NCBI GenBank assembly: GCA_033060915.1
Contig: CM065378.1
Coordinates: forward strand, 55,589,501 to 55,653,500
Direction: 5' to 3'
DNA length: 64,000 bases
Source of the DNA: Euryodendron excelsum
Lineage: Eukaryota; Streptophyta; Magnoliopsida; Ericales; Pentaphylacaceae
Shown: one piece after another, positions 33,878 through 43,548 of the stretch
Layout: every line of letters starts with the position of its first letter
Position numbering within the stretch: the first letter of the stretch is position 1
Notes under the pieces: generated by a model
Databases searched by the model: none
What the model was told of the DNA's origin: nothing
The model's input: the letters and a program-made list of their open reading frames with translations, nothing else
Position numbers and translations under genes: made by a program

Positions 33878-35243
33878 ATGGAGCAGAGGCTCTGTGAAGC
33901 AGCAATTGAAGGGAGTTTAGAATCCTTAAATGAAATTATTGGAGAAGATGAGAAGATTCTGGATAAGATTGTGGCAGGATGTTTCAACTGCAGTCCACTG
34001 CATGTGGCTGCATCACGAGGACACACAATCTTTGTGAAACAGCTTTTGCACCGCAATCAGAAGCTTGCTGAAGTTTTAGATGCATAACATTGTTCGGCCC
34101 TTCACTTGGCATCGGCTGAAGGGCACTTGGAAATTGTGAGTGAATTGATAGTGGCCAGGCCTAAGATGTGCCTAGCTCTTGATCGAGGTGGTAGAAACCC
34201 TCTCCACATTGCAGCAGTGGAGGGCAAGGAGGAGGCGTTGGAGCAATTGTAGCAAGCCAGCCCTAAAGCAGCTGAAATAAGGGTGCACTGGGAAGAGTCA
34301 ATCTTATACCTATGTGTCAAGCACAATCAGCTTGACACTTTGGGACTGTTGTTGAAAAACATTGGAGCTCAGTTTGTCAATGCCTAGGATATTGGTGGCA
34401 ACACCATATTACATCTAGCTGTTTTGAATGGTCAAAAAGAGGTATACAACGAAACTATAAATTTCTTTACTAGTCAATTGCTTCCCAATTTCTTGTCTAA
34501 TGGAGAGAAAATGTAAATGTTTCAGATCGCAGAACAGTTGACTAAGGACCCCCAAATTGATCTAAATGCAACAAATGCAAATGGACAAACGGCAGTGGAC
34601 ATTGCCTCTCTAGCATTAAAGGGACCAAGCCCGAAAATGCAGCACGTTTACATTGGAGACTTATTTCAAGATGCCAATGGGAAAACATCAAGATCTCGCA
34701 AAATTTGATTGGCTGAAGAAGAAGGACACATTGATGATTGTTGCATCCATTATAGCAACAGTCACATTCCAGACAATTGTGAACCCTCCCGGCGGTGTTT
34801 GGCAAGACAACTCAGATACAAATAGAGCTGGGCAAGCTATGATGGCATCTAGTCATCCAAGCTTCTACTCATTTTTCCTTTGGGGAAACACAATTGGATT
34901 AATTGCAGCTCTTCTCTTAATGTTTCTGCTCACTAACATATTTCCATGTGGGGGAAGGTCGTTTACATCAATACTGGCAGTGATCAACTTGATGATTATC
35001 ACGTGTGTGGCGTCTATTTATGCAACTTTTGTGCTTATGGCGACACCGGAAAAGGACAGAAAAGCACTCAAAATTGCAATTGGAGTTGTAATCATAGTGT
35101 GCTGTAGCGTGATGGCACTTCATCTCCTACTGAACGCCATCCATTTGATAGCAGATTTGGTCAAAGAGAAACAAAGTAGAAAGAATGCCACTGATTCTGC
35201 CCAACGGGCTGAAAATTTGCGCCAACAGCTAGCTAATATTTGA
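33878..35243 (+). pseudogene. Ankyrin-repeat/PGG-domain protein gene, BDA1-like, inactivated
   Basis: Members of this family are membrane proteins with N-terminal ankyrin repeats and a C-terminal PGG domain; several act in plant defence signalling. Exon 1 starts MEQRLCEAAIEGSL and holds ankyrin units with SPLHVAASRGHT, SALHLASAEGHLEIV, NPLHIAAVEG and NTILHLAVLNG. Exon 2 gives NANGQTAVDIASLA, then the PGG domain with WLKKKDTLMIVASIIATVTF and NPPGGVWQD, plus about four hydrophobic segments. The single intron (34442-34525) has a GT start and TTTCAG end in phase 0. Breaks: TAA at 34085, TAG at 34250, TAG at 34385, and a frameshift near 34690-34709, where exon 2 must change frame to reach the PGG domain. 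The 196-codon PGG part (34653-35243) is still open and could in theory be translated alone. Confidence 0.85.
34442..34525 (+). other. Intron of the ankyrin/PGG pseudogene
   Basis: GAG/GTATAC donor and AATGTTTCAG acceptor. Its removal joins ...NGQKE to IAEQLTKD without changing frame. At 84 bp it is a normal short plant intron, which argues that the locus is a decayed native gene rather than a processed copy. Confidence 0.7.
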
Positions 35244-36359
35244 TCTTTCTCCTGGTTTCTGGGTACTGGTTAGAGGAATCCTTTGGTGTTGGCTGTGGTG
35301 CTGTCCCCATAATGGTGCTGAAGTTTGCTGGCTTTGTTCCACTGCAGTTCTTATTAATGTTGTTATTTCTGTGGCTGGGGCTGTGCTATTTTTTTTTCTG
35401 AATTGTGATAGTTTGTTGTCTCTTCTCATAACAAACTGAGAATATGCACTGTTTACTGTTTTGTTGTAAGCATGTGAAGTCATATGTAGCTTTGTTTTTT
35501 TTTGGTTGAGTGTCCTGTACTCCCCGTTCTGCATGTAATGCTCCCTGCTTCCTTGTATGGTACAAAGAAATGCTAACCTAGCCATATCTCTATGTTTTTT
35601 ACTTTGCATCAGAAGTACATTGGGTGGCATTACTCCCCCTTGAAGAAAAGCTGAATAGTTTGAATTAAGATTGCATGTAGCACCTTCTTGACCCTTTGGA
35701 CAATTAGTTTGCTAGTTTACGATGCATTTGTAGTTCAGATTTTACAGGCAATAGGTCTAAAAGAATTCATTGCGATTATATTGTTAGTGTTAGAAACTAC
35801 GGTCAGAGCTGTTGAGTTCGTGCCATCAGAATGTTTCTGAACGCATAAATTCTTTCTTTAGTTTACAACCGAGGAAAATTTCCTTGATTGAATTCCTTGT
35901 TTTGTTTAACTTCGAGTTGAATGATAATTTGTATTCAAAGCTTACTACGTTCAAAAAGAATCTACATGCCTGAATAAAAGTTTGAAGATCAGAGATATGA
36001 CTAGTACATGAGCTGTCGGCAACTTCTGATGTTCTGCCAGAATTGGCCTAATCTCGGGAAAGTTCAACAGCAACGGTTCTTATTTGGCATTATTTAGAAT
36101 TTCCACTCTATCCTTGGTGAAACTATACGATGACAAGCAAAGCTTGTAGATAGGTGCTCAGTGTGGCAAAAGACAATAGGTGATTTAATAATGCCAGAGG
36201 CAAAGTTACATTTCTATGTAAGACTGAAATTCAATTTTAAGGTGCTTAGATTAGGTCAATTTTAATGTGCTTAGATTAGCCGCTTCTCTTTTTTCGATTT
36301 TTTTTTATTGCTTTTAGCTCAGTTTTTGTCTCTAGGTTCAATTTTGGAATTGTGACCTG
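35244..36359. other. No gene seen; former 3' flank of the pseudogene
   Basis: T-rich sequence after the pseudogene stop. The minus-strand ORF at 35229-35630 has no domain. Confidence 0.45.
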
Positions 36360-36610
36360 ATCAGCTTTGTCTCAGACAGGTGCAGCTGTTGTCACTTGCA
36401 CAGGATGCAACAAAAACCTTGGAGGATGCTGATAAAGCTGTGTTCGAGTTGTACTATGGAGGCCACGGATAAAGGATGGTCTCACTGTTGTTGATGTTGA
36501 AGAGGCTTGGTCTCTATATAAATTGGACAGAAAACTACAAGGATAGAGAGATTGGCAACTTAACAACATAGAAGGCCGCAAATCTAAGAGCAGTCTAGGC
36601 ATGTCCATTG
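36360..36610 (+). other. Unidentified exon-like remnant
   Basis: Just after a CAGACAG acceptor-like site, short frames look protein-like. Examples are LLSLAQDATKTLEDADKAV and, in a shifted frame, GLTVVDVEEAWSLYKLDRK. They are broken by a TAA and a frameshift. I do not recognise the family, and the overlapping minus-strand ORF is no better supported. Confidence 0.25.
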
Positions 36611-37236
36611 TAACTTACCAAATTGTATTATACTGGAGGGTCAAATGTGTAGTTTCTTCCATTTTGACTAATGAATGATGAAGACTAGAACACTTCAAAG
36701 ACATACCCCGGGTATTGGGATTATACATTGACCTTGTTACTCTTTATCATTTTGACAAAATGCTCACACAGCGCGCGGGTATGCTAAGAGAGGGAAGGCG
36801 TGTATAACTACGTTCCTGCAAGATTTATATCTCACTTACCCTTATGTTTTTGCTTCAATTTTCTCTCTCGGCGAAATATTACGTGACAAGAGAGACAGCC
36901 ACCAAAATTTATTTAGGAACGCATGCGTATGGACTCGATCAGGTCCATTGCTTCCAGATTAAGCCAGAGGTTGATCATCACTCTCCAACCTCCTATCACT
37001 CCTTTTGATGTTAAACATAGCCACATACTTTGGCATCAAATGGAAGCTGCCTGCCATGGTGTCCAATGAAGGATTTGCTTATTTAAGAATGATCTATCAT
37101 GCATCATGGTTTTGAACTTAGACATTTTGAATTCATCTGGAAATGTTTTAATGAAAATGAATTGACACTTCATAACTAGTACTGCTTTATAATTGTTTCA
37201 ATTACAACAACCAAAATATCATAACAAACTTTGTTT
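36611..37236. other. No gene seen; 3' flank of the inhibitor gene
   Basis: The part next to 37236 (about 37190-37236) resembles the 3' flank of the third inhibitor copy at 40160-40210 (ATAACAAA.TTTGT.TTT.GGAATT). It is probably the 3' UTR of the minus-strand gene. Confidence 0.45.
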
Positions 37237-37788
37237 TTAGGAATTAGGCCATTGCCTTACAACACATATATTTACACCTACGTAATCTAGATAAACTTTG
37301 AATACTTTTCTCAAGTCCGACCAAATCTCTGGTGATATAACCTTTGGTGCTTTGTTAGGAACACTGCTCATGCATTTCAAAGTCCGATAAAAAACTTTGT
37401 TCAAAGCATTTCCAGCAGCTTTGCGATCATCTCTATTTATAGCCTCAATAGCCTTTGGAAAGTAATTATTCACAATTGTGTGGAGAAGTTTCTTGCACTT
37501 ATATAAGTAAGGTTTTGACTTTGGATGGGATTCAATAAACATAATGGTGTGGTTTAGAAAAGTGACTGCCTTAGCATTTGCAGCTTCAGTAGCAATGAGG
37601 CTTAGGCCTGTAATATTTGCAGTTTTGCTTCGAGGGTCTGATCGCAGAATTGAGTTACAGAGTTGGAAAGGGGACGCCCTTCTGCATGTTCTTGTTATGA
37701 AATCAGTCTGAGCTACAATTGAGAATTGGCTTAAGGCTAGAAAGATTGTAAGAAGAAAGACGAACCAGAGGAAGTCTAAAACCTTCAT
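37237..37788 (-). CDS. Invertase/pectin methylesterase inhibitor family protein (copy 1)
   Basis: The family consists of small secreted four-helix proteins that block cell-wall or vacuolar invertases, or pectin methylesterases, in the apoplast. I start at the inner methionine (37788): it opens a clear signal peptide (MKVLDFLWFVFLLTIFLALS, cleavage near VAQ at 27). It also aligns with the first codon of the paralogue at 41521; the 13 extra upstream codons are not shared. The 183-residue product has C35 and C44 (hairpin disulfide) and C98 and C139 (core disulfide), the four conserved cysteines, plus an extra C175. DPRSKTANITGLSLIATEAA is the typical segment after the second cysteine. It is single-exon, as usual. 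A TATA box lies 83 bp upstream. Which enzyme it inhibits cannot be told from sequence. Confidence 0.9.
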   Translation of the reverse strand: MKVLDFLWFVFLLTIFLALSQFSIVAQTDFITRTCRRASPFQLCNSILRSDPRSKTANITGLSLIATEAANAKAVTFLNHTIMFIESHPKSKPYLYKCKKLLHTIVNNYFPKAIEAINRDDRKAAGNALNKVFYRTLKCMSSVPNKAPKVISPEIWSDLRKVFKVYLDYVGVNICVVRQWPNS

Positions 37789-38220
37789 TATGAGGCTGTT
37801 ACTGAACAACACAGAAAGAAGGGGCAAGAAATGATGCTTTGATGGATGTTAACCAAGCTAAGGAGTTACCTATATATACTGCTCGACTTTTGTCTCAGTA
37901 TGTAATCAAACTAGGAGAAAGTTGTACTATTCTATGTTACGCTAAATTATTGTTATCCTTCCATTTACATTGATGACATCCTAAAATTTATTTATGGATT
38001 TTGTTTTTATGGAATTCAATCCATTCAGATATTGTTGGGCATAAGAGGGAGATATGTATAATAGCGAAACAAATTCTATTAAGCTTTGTTGAGTAAATTT
38101 ATCTTTTCAACTAGTTTAATACAATTCTCCAGTTTATAAAATAGTAAAACCAAATACATACTTTTGTCTGACAGTCTTAGTTGAAGCTTGACCATATCCA
38201 TCCTTATCTCAAGTAGATTA
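37789..38220 (-). promoter_or_regulatory. Duplicated 5' region of inhibitor copy 1
   Basis: In reverse complement this matches 41110-41520. Shared blocks include AACTGGAGAATT, AACTAGTT, AATGGATT, ATAAATAAAT.TTAGGATGTCAT and AAATGGAA..AATAAT. The duplication therefore included promoter as well as gene. Confidence 0.6.
37871..37878 (-). promoter_or_regulatory. TATA box of inhibitor copy 1
   Basis: TATATATA ends 83 bp before the chosen start codon, the same spacing as in copy 2. Homology between the two promoters extends several hundred bp further upstream (to about 38200). Confidence 0.65.
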
Positions 38221-40160
38221 TTAACAAATTAAATACTAGTAGCTCAGAGTGCTTTAAAGCAAAACTTTGCTCGTAATCCATAGCACAAGCATTAAACTTT
38301 TAACTTTAAATTCTCAAGATTCATTTAAGAGAAGCATATACAGTTATGAAAATATTATTAACACAGACACAGAGAAGAAGAAGAAGAAGAAGAGTTTACC
38401 TTTTAGCGCAACATCACATATGTAGACCTTGCAGCCACCTTACTGCTCTCGAGAAATTCTTCAGTCCACTTAGAGTGCCACATCACTCCTCCTCCTCTTA
38501 TAATGAGTTTGGTCCTCCACCTGCTAGGTGAATATGATAGGTGTATTAAGGACTCGCCTTATTGTGAGAGGGAAAGTGACATCGTGTTCTTGGAGGACTC
38601 AATCATTTTCCATTACTCTCTCCCTTATCACCTGTTTCGTCAAAAAAAAAAAAAAAAAACCATGTGTATGATCGTTAATAGGCCATTATTGGATGTATAA
38701 CAAAGGGAACCGTGTCTTCTATTTGAGTTATAATGCTTTTATAAATATTATTATTAGATGTGTCTGCAGTATTGTAATTTTCTTTCCATAATATATTATA
38801 ACTTTTCTTACTTAACTAACGGAATGATACTTGTTTACAAACGAGATCAATTTCACCTTTATTTTAGTTCTCTTAAAACATATATGATGATTATGTACTA
38901 TACAATATCAAAATTTTCAATCTAGGGTAATGAACTAATGATACATAAAATTAAAAAAAAAATTGTATAGAAAAAATAGAGAATGATGTAGCTAAGTTAG
39001 GAACATAACAATTAACACTCTCTCCTCTCTCACACATCACGATTGTTTTCATGGTTCAATCCACCAGGCCATTGCTTGCATAGCATGGTTGAATTTAGAC
39101 TTTATCCTTTTTACTATTCAATCGTACGTTATTATCAGTTGATCTAATTGGTTATTGGGTTTTTTTTTTCTTTCCCAATTCAATAGCTTTTATGCTATGG
39201 TTGGAACTGGATTTATCGAGGGAAAAGAAAAAGTGAACAAAATGAGATATTTCAAATTCTTTCTTATTTTCTTTTTATGTTCTTTTGTCCTTAATTTTCT
39301 CTAACAGCCAAACCTAACAAGTAATTTCACATTTTTGTCTATTTTCTTTTCTCTCACCAAATCTCTAATCCAAACAAGCATTAGTATAATTTTAGGTTAT
39401 TGGCAATATTTATTTATCCTATCTGCTCACTTGCTTAGTATGTGTTGCTAAATTGGAATATATAATCCTGTCTATAAATATGATATTTGTTCATATGCAA
39501 AACTTGATCCTGTCTATAAATATGATATTTGTTCATATACAAAACTTGATTGAACACTGTGATTTATGCATTCAATATATGGAGATATATAAATGTTCAA
39601 TAAGTGGTATTGTTTTGTCTCTTTTAGTTTTTTTGGATAAGTTTTTCTATGAGTAAAGTCAGTATAATATTGTTTTCATATAGTTTTAAATGTTAAGCAT
39701 TGTCATGGGTTACTGATGATATGAATTTATCATTTTAGTGATAAATTAAGTATGAATTTTTTCCTTTGTACAACATTATCTCGTGGCTTGAGGCAGAATA
39801 CTCCTTGTATTGAGTTCCGCTGGATGGTGCACTTGGTATAAGTTTTCAGAAACCCAAAACACTATTTTTAATCACAAGGGAGACAGCTGCAGTTTGGGCA
39901 TCTTTAATCTGAATGAATGGAAATTTAGCAGCTGTATTCTAGTTTAGCTTAAGATTCATATATCATTGGTAGGTTTGCTCATACCATTACATGGTTTGTG
40001 ATTTTTTCAAAATTTGATCTTTGTTATTTAAATAAATTCTTTTCACAACCGTCTGGCCATGCTTTTTTTTTTTTTTTTCCTTCTTTTTTTTTCCGCAGGA
40101 AATGTAGGTGTACAAGTATTTGACAGTCAAGTAAACAGTTTGGTTCTTCTTTATTGGCAT
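38221..40160. other. Intergenic region between inhibitor copies; no gene seen
   Basis: It holds an AGA-rich run at about 38372-38392, poly-A at 38643-38660, a 42-bp tandem duplication at 39465-39548, and poly-T near 40064. Short ORFs (38346-38700, 39453-39656) have no domain. Confidence 0.5.
39465..39548. repeat. Two tandem 42-bp units
   Basis: ATCCTGTCTATAAATATGAT... starts at 39465 and again at 39507. The second unit differs at one base (ATATGCAA versus ATATACAA). Each unit contains TATAAATA. The repeat keeps the 39453-39656 frame open (42 is divisible by three). Confidence 0.9.
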
Positions 40161-40369
40161 TAGAAAGCTAACTAATGCTTTATAATTATCTCAATTATAG
40201 CTGATATCTCATAACAAAGTTTGTGTTTTTGGAATTGCGCCGTTGACTAAAACTGATATATGTACAGCTACTTAATTTAAATAAACATTGAATACTTTCC
40301 TCATGTCCGGCCAAATCTCTCATGATATAAACTTTGGTACTTTGTTAGGAAGACAACTCATACATTTAT

Positions 40370-40751
40370 TGTTGGTGTAGAAATCTGTAAAAGAAAGAAG
40401 AAGATGAATAATTGCATCCAAGGCACGATTAATATCGCTTTCCTTATTCGCCGCCACCAATTCTCATAATCTGGTGTGCATCAGGTTAATAGCGAATCAC
40501 CTCTAGGATACAATGGAGTCCAGAAAATTTGTAATTCTAACTGCGTGTTGCACACACGAAATCAGACCTGAATACCCTCTGATTATCAAGTCTGCTAAGA
40601 ATCTGAATGTCTATTTCTGCAGAAATAGACTTCAGAGATAATGAACAATAAAAATTAGAAAAAATCAAGAATTGTAATGCCTTTTAAAATAGAACCATTT
40701 TGAAAAACTCCAAAACTACTACATATGTTATATATTTTGAAAATATTTTCA
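40370..40751. mobile_element. About 380-bp insertion in the inhibitor pseudogene, possible small solo LTR
   Basis: It begins TGTTGGTG and ends TATTTTCA (TG...CA). ACATTT stands just outside on both sides (40362-40367 and 40752-40757; two extra bases intervene on the left). This fits a short copia-like solo LTR or another small insertion. It contains a perfect 22-bp palindrome at 40609-40630. No ORF is present. Confidence 0.5.
40609..40630. repeat. Perfect 22-bp palindrome
   Basis: GTCTATTTCTG is followed immediately by its reverse complement CAGAAATAGAC, centred on a PstI-type CTGCAG. It lies inside the 40370-40751 insertion. Confidence 0.85.
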
Positions 40752-40943
40752 ACATTTCTCGATCCCAGAGAAAACTTTGTTTATGGCATTTCCAACAGCT
40801 TTTTGATCATCTCTATTTATGGCCTCAACCGCCTTTGGAAAGTGATAACTCACAATTGTGTGGAGAAGTTTCTTGCACTTACATAAGATAGGTTTTAACT
40901 TTGGATGGGAGTCAATTAGCTCACACAACAAATATTTAGCCTG

Positions 40944-40944
<1 letters not shown>

Positions 40945-41001
<57 letters not shown>
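40945..41001. repeat. (CT)n microsatellite
   Basis: About 28 CT units. It marks the edge of the inhibitor pseudogene and gives rise to Arg-Glu (minus) and Ser-Leu (plus) repeat ORFs that are not genes. Confidence 0.9.
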
Positions 41002-41007
<6 letters not shown>

Positions 41008-41430
41008 CAAATATTTCCCGAATTTATATGCACTCTTAAATGAATTTTGAGAACTAAAAGTTGAAAGTTCAATGGTTTTGCCATCCTGGAATAGGGGGCA
41101 AACCTACTTTAGATAAGCATCAATATGGTCAAGCCTCAATTAAGACTATCGTACAAAAACATAAGTTTTATTTTACTCTTTTGTAAACTGGAGAATTACT
41201 TTAAACTAGTTGGAAATTACATCTACTTAACAAGGCTTAACAAAATGTCATCAGAGTAAATGCAAAGATAACAATATCTGAATGGATTTGATTTTGTAGA
41301 AGAAGAATCCATAAATAAATGTTAGGATGTCATTATAGTAAATGGAACAATAATAAAGTTACATGTGACAGAGATTTGTAAATCTAACTTTATCCGAGTT
41401 TGGTTACGCATTGAGACAACAACCAAGTTG

Positions 41431-41438
41431 TATATATA
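41431..41438 (+). promoter_or_regulatory. TATA box of inhibitor copy 2
   Basis: TATATATA ends 83 bp upstream of the ATG at 41521, matching copy 1 exactly in spacing. Confidence 0.65.
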
Positions 41439-41520
41439 CCTTGGTAACTTTGCTTGATTAACTTACAATAGACCATCTTTCCTCCCTTTCTTTCCCCTTC
41501 CATTCAATAACAGCCCAACA

Positions 41521-42090
41521 ATGAGAGTTTTAGATTTGCTCTCGTTCATCTTTATTCTTACAATCTTCCTAGCCTTAAGACAATTCTCAATTGTAGCCCA
41601 AGATGATTTAATAACAAGAACCTGCAGGAAGATATACCCTTCCACAATTTGTAACTCAATTTTGCGATTAGATCCCCGAAGCAAAACTGCAAATATCAAT
41701 GGCCTAAGCCTCATTGCTACTGAAGCTGCAAATGCCAAGGCAACCACTTTTTTAAACCTCACAAACAAGCTTATCACCTCAAATCCCAAGTTAAAATTTA
41801 CCTTACGAAAGTGCAAGAAACTTCTCCACACAATTGTGAGTAATTACTTCCCAAAGGTTGTTGAGGACATAAATAGAGATGATCGCAAAGCTACTGCAAA
41901 TGCCTTGTACAAAGTTCATGATGCGACTTTGAAATGTACGAGGAGTATTCTTATCAAAGCACCAAAGACTATATCAAGAAAGATTTGGCAGGACTACAGA
42001 GATGTCTACTTTGTCTATTCACATCACTTAATTGTAAATATAATAGTTTTCAAGCAATGGCCTGATTCCCCACAACAAGATATTACATGA
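41521..42090 (+). CDS. Invertase/pectin methylesterase inhibitor family protein (copy 2)
   Basis: A 189-residue single-exon paralogue of the gene at 37237-37788, on the opposite strand. The signal peptide is MRVLDLLSFIFILTIFLALR with cleavage near VAQ27. Cysteines 35, 44, 98 and 139 are kept at the same positions as in copy 1. The fifth cysteine of copy 1 (C175) is absent, and the tail is six residues longer (PDSPQQDIT end). Shared blocks include DPRSKTANI, GLSLIATEAANAKA and CKKLLHTIV. The product should be secreted and inhibit an invertase or a pectin methylesterase; the target is unknown. Divergent in the tail and in helix regions, the two copies may differ in specificity. Confidence 0.9.
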   Translation: MRVLDLLSFIFILTIFLALRQFSIVAQDDLITRTCRKIYPSTICNSILRLDPRSKTANINGLSLIATEAANAKATTFLNLTNKLITSNPKLKFTLRKCKKLLHTIVSNYFPKVVEDINRDDRKATANALYKVHDATLKCTRSILIKAPKTISRKIWQDYRDVYFVYSHHLIVNIIVFKQWPDSPQQDIT

Positions 42091-42457
42091 GATCTAAGCT
42101 ATTATTGGAATAAATACTAGTATGAAGTGTCGATTCATTCACATTCTCTGCTTGGTTATAGATATAACATTCTAAGATGGATTAAAAATTTTCAATTCCA
42201 CAACATGATATAGCATTCCCATATAAGCAAGTCCTGTTTTTAATGCATGTTAGATGGCTTTCATTTAACACCCAGGTAGTTAGTTTCCATTTGATGTCAA
42301 GGTATGTGGCTGTGTTCGAGGCACTTGATGGTTTTAACACAATGGGAGTCCTTAATGTTAAACACTGTAAATGAAATCATGTTTAATGCTGCTAGAATGC
42401 TGATGTCTAATGCCATGGGGGTGGTTGCATTTCATGCCATGGTAGGTTGCTCATTAT
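42091..42457. other. 3' flank of inhibitor copy 2; no gene seen
   Basis: Contains several imperfect ATG(C/T)..ATG-rich phrases (42230-42440) but no feature I can name. Confidence 0.4.
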
Positions 42458-42626
42458 AGCCTATTTGATTTAACATAAACGAAAAAGGGCAGGGAAAGGG
42501 GGAGGAAAAATTTTAAATTACCCCCTCTCTTTCTCTCTCTTCTTTCCTTCCAGTTTCCTTTCATTTTCTTTACAAAACCAAATAATTTCATTTTCTCTTT
42601 CCTCCCCCAAGTTCCAAACAGGCCTT
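42458..42626. repeat. Possible small MITE
   Basis: The left end GCCTATTTGATTT and the right end GTTCCAAACAGGC form an imperfect inverted pair around a purine/pyrimidine-rich centre. CCAAACAGGCC termini are common in plant MITEs, but no target duplication was confirmed. Confidence 0.4.
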
Positions 42627-42683
42627 GGGATTTCATATATTAGTTAAAACAGAGAAAAGAGAGAGAAAGAGACACTGCACTGT

Positions 42684-43487
42684 TGTTAGGTTTTTAAGTA
42701 TTGGCTAATTCTGTGGATTCCATATAACTTTTCGAGAGCAATCTGAATATGCAGAGAAAATTGCTTTCTTGAAGAAGTTCGCTTGAGCGAATTGGTTAAT
42801 GTATTCGAGAATGAAATTCCAGAGAGCATTGCTCGAAGTTTGCTCAAGCGATGCGGCATCATTGTGTTCGAACTGAAATACTCTCTCATCCAAGTAAGTC
42901 TAGTTTTAAGAACTCTTTAGCCAGATCTTTTCAGCCAATCAAGAGATTCCAGCTTACCTTCTTGGTGATCCTAGGGTTGCTATAAGAGTCAAGAGAATTA
43001 ATTGTTAGTGGGGACTCTGGAGTTGTGAAACAGATACAAAAAATGTATAGAGAAGGGAAATAGAGAAGGTGAAGATCTTGATGATTATTTGAGCATATAG
43101 TGTTTCTTCAACATTGATTCTAAATTGAAGCGAATCATATTGAGATCGTCTTAAGAAGGTTACGAAGACAGAGAACGCTATGGAGATTCAGTATTAAAGT
43201 CGAAGGGCGGAGAGTAAAAACTCGAGGAGTCAAGCAAGTAGGCTTAGACCGGAGTTTGAAAGTATTCAAACGGCAGTTGTGGAGTTCAATTGTCAAGGGT
43301 TGTAAGTTGTACTTATGTAAATTGCTCAAATTAGTGCTTAGCTTGCTAGACGTGAGTTCTTTTTCGAGTTTGGATTTTCACAATATATTGCTGTGTTTCT
43401 TTATTATTGTATAATTGATTGCTTGCATTGCATTTTGTACTCACATTGGTAAAGGTTAGTCGTGAATCTAAGGAATACGGAATTTCA
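42684..43487 (+). mobile_element. Copia-type 5' LTR
   Basis: The right end is firm: ...GGAATTTCA at 43487, two bases before the primer-binding site. The left end is taken at a TGTTAGG after a GCACTG stretch and is uncertain by a few bases or more. Inside, CGCTTGAGC (about 42779) and GCTCAAGCG (about 42842) form an inverted pair. Confidence 0.6.
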
Positions 43488-43489
43488 AA

Positions 43490-43501
43490 TGGTATCAAAG
43501 C
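43490..43501 (+). other. Primer-binding site, initiator Met tRNA type
   Basis: TGGTATCAAAGC is one base from the TGGTATCAGAGC complement of plant initiator Met tRNA used by copia elements, and sits two bases after the LTR end. Confidence 0.8.
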
Positions 43502-43548
43502 AGATCACTCTGAGTTATTGATTGAGTGTGATTCTCTTTTTCATATTC

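Larger units (their letters stand above)
40161..40935 (-). pseudogene. Invertase/PME inhibitor pseudogene (copy 3)
   Basis: Reading leftwards on the minus strand, homology to the two intact genes starts with LIDSHPKLKP..CKCKKLLHTIV at about 40935. It continues to NRDDQKAVGNAINKVF near 40770, is broken by an insertion (40370-40751), and resumes at 40369 with the region before the C-terminus (40205-40369). The N-terminal half with signal peptide and first cysteine pair is missing; a (CT)n microsatellite begins where homology stops. Two disruptions plus the truncation make it non-functional. It shares the orientation of copy 1. Confidence 0.8.

Noticed and set aside
40749..41084. ORF with an Arg-Glu repeat, and the Ser-Leu ORF on the other strand
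   Set aside because: The repeats are the CT microsatellite; only the C-terminal part is real, as an inhibitor pseudogene.
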